Assembly: GCA_964529285.1 (NCBI GenBank)
Contig: CAZGWK010000015.1
Location: 1-64,000, forward strand
Length of the DNA: 64,000 nt
Reading direction: 5' to 3'
Source: SURF-21 sp964529285
GTDB lineage: Bacteria > Actinomycetota > Geothermincolia > Geothermincolales > RBG-13-55-18
Under the pieces are notes generated by a model. The model was given only the letters and a program-made list of their open reading frames with translations. It was not told the DNA's origin and searched no databases. This document shows, piece after piece, positions 61,242-64,000 of the stretch (within the stretch, counting starts at the first letter, position 1; the number at the start of each line of letters is the position of its first letter). Position numbers and translations under genes: made by a program.

Positions 61242-64000
61242 TCACCCCTCCCTGCCCTTTTTGCGGCGCTTCAGATAGGTTCGTAATATGAGTTTGCGGA
61301 TCTCGTCCGCCACCATGCAGATGGGGATGAAAGGCACCAGGAACAACCAGTCAGACCAGGCTATGGGCGCGGTCTCGAAGGCCTTGTTCAGGAAGGGCAC
61401 GTAGACGATGAGGAACTGCAGGGAAACCTCCGTCGCTATGCCCAGCAGGTAGAGTCGATTGGTCAGGAAGCCCACCTTGAAGATGGATTCCACGTTGGTG
61501 CGGCAAGCGAAACCGTTACCTATCTGCGTCATCACGATCCCCGTAAGCGACATGGTTGTGGCCTTTACGTATATCAGGGGATTGGCTTCCTTGATCCTCC
61601 ACAGCTCGTCCCCCCATGCCCAGCCGAACATGTAGAGATAACCGAGCATGCAGACCAGGGCCTGCAGGGGACCGAGGAAACCGTAGGCGCGCAGCAGCAC
61701 CCTTGCATTGAGGAGTTTCTCCTCCCTGGAACGCGGCGGGCGGGACATGATGCCCGGCTCGGGTTTCTCCGTTCCCAGGGCCAGCGCCGGCAGCAGGTCG
61801 GTACCCAGGTCTATCGCCAGGATCTGGATGATGGTCAGGGGCAGGGGTATGTTGAACATGACGAAGAGGATGAAGGGGACGATCTCCGGGATGTTCGAGG
61901 CGAGGATATAGGTGATGAACCTGCGGATGTTGTCGAAGATGGCCCGACCTTCCTCGACCGCGGCCACGATGGAGGCGAAGTTGTCGTCCACGAGGATCAT
62001 CTCCGCCGCCTCCCTGGCTACGTCCGTGCCGGTTACCCCCATGGCCACACCGATATCGGCGGCCTTGAGTGCGGGGGCGTCGTTGACCCCGTCGCCGGTC
62101 ATGGCCACTACCTCGCCCATGCCCCTGAGCACCTGGGCGATGCGCATCTTGTGCTCCGGCGAGACGCGGGCGAAGAGGACCTCCTCGCCGCTCAGGTGCG
62201 TGGATAGCTCATCGTCGGACATGTTCTCCAGTTCCATGCCGCTTATGATCCTGGGCTGTTCCTCCACCAGGCCGATACGCCGTGCGATGGATTCCGCGGT
62301 CAGGCCGTAGTCCCCGGTGATCATGATCACTCTTATCCCCGCCGTTCGGCATTTCTTTATAGCCTCTTCCACCTCCGGCCGCGGTGGGTCCATCATGGCC
62401 GCCAGGCCCAGGAAGGTCAGCCCGCTCTCGGTGTTCTCGCTGTCGTAGCTGGTAAGTCCAGGCGGCATGGCGCGGTAAGCCAGCGCCAGGACGCGCAGCG
62501 CGGAGCGTGCGTAGCGGTCGTTTACTCCCTTGATGCGGTCTTTTTCCTCGGGTGCGATCTCAACCGCGCCCTCCCCGGTCAGGATATGCGAGCAGCGCTC
62601 GAGGATCACGTTGGGGGCGCCCTTGCAGTAAGCGATCCTCTCGCCCTGCTCCTCGCAGACGACGCTCATCATCTTGCGCGACGAATCGAAGGGCAGCTCC
62701 GTTATACGCTCGCTGTTCGCGGCGGCCTCGTCCGGCCCCACTCCACCCTTGCCGCCCAGTACCAGCAGCGCGCCCTCGGTAGGATCGCCGATGATCTTGT
62801 AAGTGCCCTTTTCCTCGCCCTCCAGCAGGCGCGAGTTGTTGCACAGGACGGCCGCCTTGAGCGTCGTCTCCAACCTCGCCACCTCCTCCTGGGAGAGTTT
62901 TCTCTGCTTTTCCCCCTTCCCGTTCCCGTTGCCTCCCAAGAGGAACTCCCCCTGCGGTGCATATCCGACCCCGCTAACGGACACCTCCACCCACGGTGTC
63001 CACAGGCTGCGCACGGTCATCTCGTTCTGGGTCAGGGTGCCGGTCTTATCCGTGCAGATCACGGTGGTGGAACCAAGTGTCTCCACGCTGGAGAGCTTCT
63101 TGACCAGAGCGTTGCGCCTGGCCATGCGCTGGGTGGCCATCGCTAACGAAAGCGTCACCGTGGGGAGCAATCCCTCCGGCACGTTGGCGACGATGATGCC
63201 GATGGCGAAGATCATATTGTCCGCGAAAGGGAGCTCGACCACGAACTGGCCCAGGAGAAAGAAGAGGACCCCCAGCCCCAGGGCTATTACGGCCACGAAC
63301 CTGGTGATCCTCTTCATCTGCAGCTGTATGGGTGATTCCTCATCCTCCACCGACTGGGTCATGGCGGCTATCTTCCCGAACTCGGTGTCCATGCCCGTGG
63401 CGTAGGCCACCGCCCTCCCCGAGCCTATGGCCACCGTGGTGCCCGTGAATACCAGGTTCAGCAGATCGCTAAGGGAGATGTCCTCCTCGAGAACCGGGTA
63501 GGAGTTGCGGCGCACCGCCTCGGATTCCCCGGTGAGGGCCGAGTTGTTGGTGCGCAGCTCGGCGCTGCTGATAAGGCGCGCGTCGGCCGAGATATGGTCG
63601 CCCTCACGCAGGATAATGAGGTCGCCGGGCACGAGGTTGACCGCCTCTATCTCCTGCTCCGTTCCTTCGCGTATGACCGTCGCCATGGGCGGAAGGAGCT
63701 TTTTCAGGGCCTCGGTGGCTTTCTCCGCCTTGTATTCCTGCACGAAGGTGAATATCGCATTGATGAAGATCACGGCGATGATGGCATATCCGAGCGCCGC
63801 CTGGTCGGCGACGAAGGACAGGATGCCGCCTATCCACAGCAGTATGGCGAAGAAATGCGTGAAGTGGGATATGAATTTCTTCCAGAGCGGTTTGCCCTTA
63901 ATTTTACGGATCTCGTTGCTGCCGTATGCCTCCAGGCGCCTCCGGGCTTCCTCGCAACTCAAGCCCTGCGGCGACGACTCCAGGGCTTTGTATACTTCTT
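61242..64000 (-). CDS. P-type cation ATPase, Na+,K+-ATPase-like (P2C), 5' end outside the window
   Basis: At least 919 residues; the frame continues past the right edge with EVYKALESSPQGLSCEEA, the usual N-domain. All catalytic elements are present: LTGES, phosphorylated Asp in CTDKTGTLTQNEMTV, MITGDYG and GDGVNDAP. The ion-site helices read PEGLLPTVT (M4), SNIPEIVPF (M5) and IDLGTDLLPA (M6), matching Na+,K+-ATPase (PEGLLATVT, SNIPEITPF, DLGTD) and not the Ca2+ pump (PEGLPAVIT, SSNVGE, NLVTD). Probable Na+ export, perhaps K+ exchange. No beta-subunit gene is seen. An in-frame TTG at 63962 is not the likely start. Confidence 0.93.
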   Translation of the reverse strand, partial: EVYKALESSPQGLSCEEARRRLEAYGSNEIRKIKGKPLWKKFISHFTHFFAILLWIGGILSFVADQAALGYAIIAVIFINAIFTFVQEYKAEKATEALKKLLPPMATVIREGTEQEIEAVNLVPGDLIILREGDHISADARLISSAELRTNNSALTGESEAVRRNSYPVLEEDISLSDLLNLVFTGTTVAIGSGRAVAYATGMDTEFGKIAAMTQSVEDEESPIQLQMKRITRFVAVIALGLGVLFFLLGQFVVELPFADNMIFAIGIIVANVPEGLLPTVTLSLAMATQRMARRNALVKKLSSVETLGSTTVICTDKTGTLTQNEMTVRSLWTPWVEVSVSGVGYAPQGEFLLGGNGNGKGEKQRKLSQEEVARLETTLKAAVLCNNSRLLEGEEKGTYKIIGDPTEGALLVLGGKGGVGPDEAAANSERITELPFDSSRKMMSVVCEEQGERIAYCKGAPNVILERCSHILTGEGAVEIAPEEKDRIKGVNDRYARSALRVLALAYRAMPPGLTSYDSENTESGLTFLGLAAMMDPPRPEVEEAIKKCRTAGIRVIMITGDYGLTAESIARRIGLVEEQPRIISGMELENMSDDELSTHLSGEEVLFARVSPEHKMRIAQVLRGMGEVVAMTGDGVNDAPALKAADIGVAMGVTGTDVAREAAEMILVDDNFASIVAAVEEGRAIFDNIRRFITYILASNIPEIVPFILFVMFNIPLPLTIIQILAIDLGTDLLPALALGTEKPEPGIMSRPPRSREEKLLNARVLLRAYGFLGPLQALVCMLGYLYMFGWAWGDELWRIKEANPLIYVKATTMSLTGIVMTQIGNGFACRTNVESIFKVGFLTNRLYLLGIATEVSLQFLIVYVPFLNKAFETAPIAWSDWLFLVPFIPICMVADEIRKLILRTYLKRRKKGREG

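Overview
The window is a scaffold from a GC-rich bacterium with much archaeal-like gene content. It contains two 100-N gaps, as expected of a metagenome-assembled genome. Lgt, RicT, HolB, SpoIIE-type and MarR/DtxR-type proteins mark it as bacterial. It also has an archaeal-order A/V-type ATPase operon (H-I-K-E-C-F-A-B-D), an archaeal-type topoisomerase I, a translin-family protein and a four-subunit ferredoxin-dependent 2-oxoacid oxidoreductase. My best guess is a deep-branching, anaerobic Actinomycetota lineage (Geothermincolia-like). That is inference from gene content; there is no rRNA here to confirm it.

Layout. 1-5493 (minus): a 2-hydroxyacid dehydrogenase / ThDP enzyme / YjbQ / SAM hydrolase / DUF6485 / thiolase series, with the thiolase running off the left edge. 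5774-14281: acyl-CoA dehydrogenase, M24 peptidase, lgt, an unrecognised protein with a duplicated domain, a flavodoxin-ferredoxin protein, an aldo/keto reductase with ferredoxin tail, and a MarR-methyltransferase pair with two identical-type palindromic operators. A tRNA-Thr(CGT) follows. 14589-17706 (minus): porGDAB. 17835-24799 (minus): mdh-fumA-MFS-fumB-tmk-holB-ricT, partly overlapping. 25194-29937 (minus): topA (gapped) and a membrane pyrophosphatase. 30184-32892: DtxR-type regulator, translin protein, aminotransferase. 33128-43452 (plus): secreted serine protease (gapped) and two giant tandem glutaminase-A-like exoproteins. 43457-47605 (minus): PaaK-like ligase and a GAF-GAF-PAS-SpoIIE phosphatase. 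48218-57198 (minus): complete V-ATPase operon. 57655-64000 (minus): five TrkA/RCK modules in four genes and a P-type ATPase running off the right edge.

How it fits together. The V-ATPase c-ring keeps the Na+ ligands, the pyrophosphatase carries the Glu typical of K+-dependent Na+-type enzymes, and the P-type ATPase has the cation-site residues of Na+,K+-ATPases. With the TrkA cluster this suggests sodium-centred bioenergetics with coordinated K+ control. The protease and the first exoprotein share a ~100-residue WYFAEG/WYLAEG repeat, which suggests a modular extracellular degradation system.

The least expected material is intergenic. Two dispersed hairpin repeat families occur. Family 1 has at least five copies, two of them in a 150-bp tandem. 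Family 2 has four copies whose terminal arms differ between copies but pair within each copy, each lying just downstream of a stop codon in the same relative orientation. Both N gaps are flanked by identical 55-nt sequences; merging these restores the reading frame in both genes, so the gaps are probably artificial.
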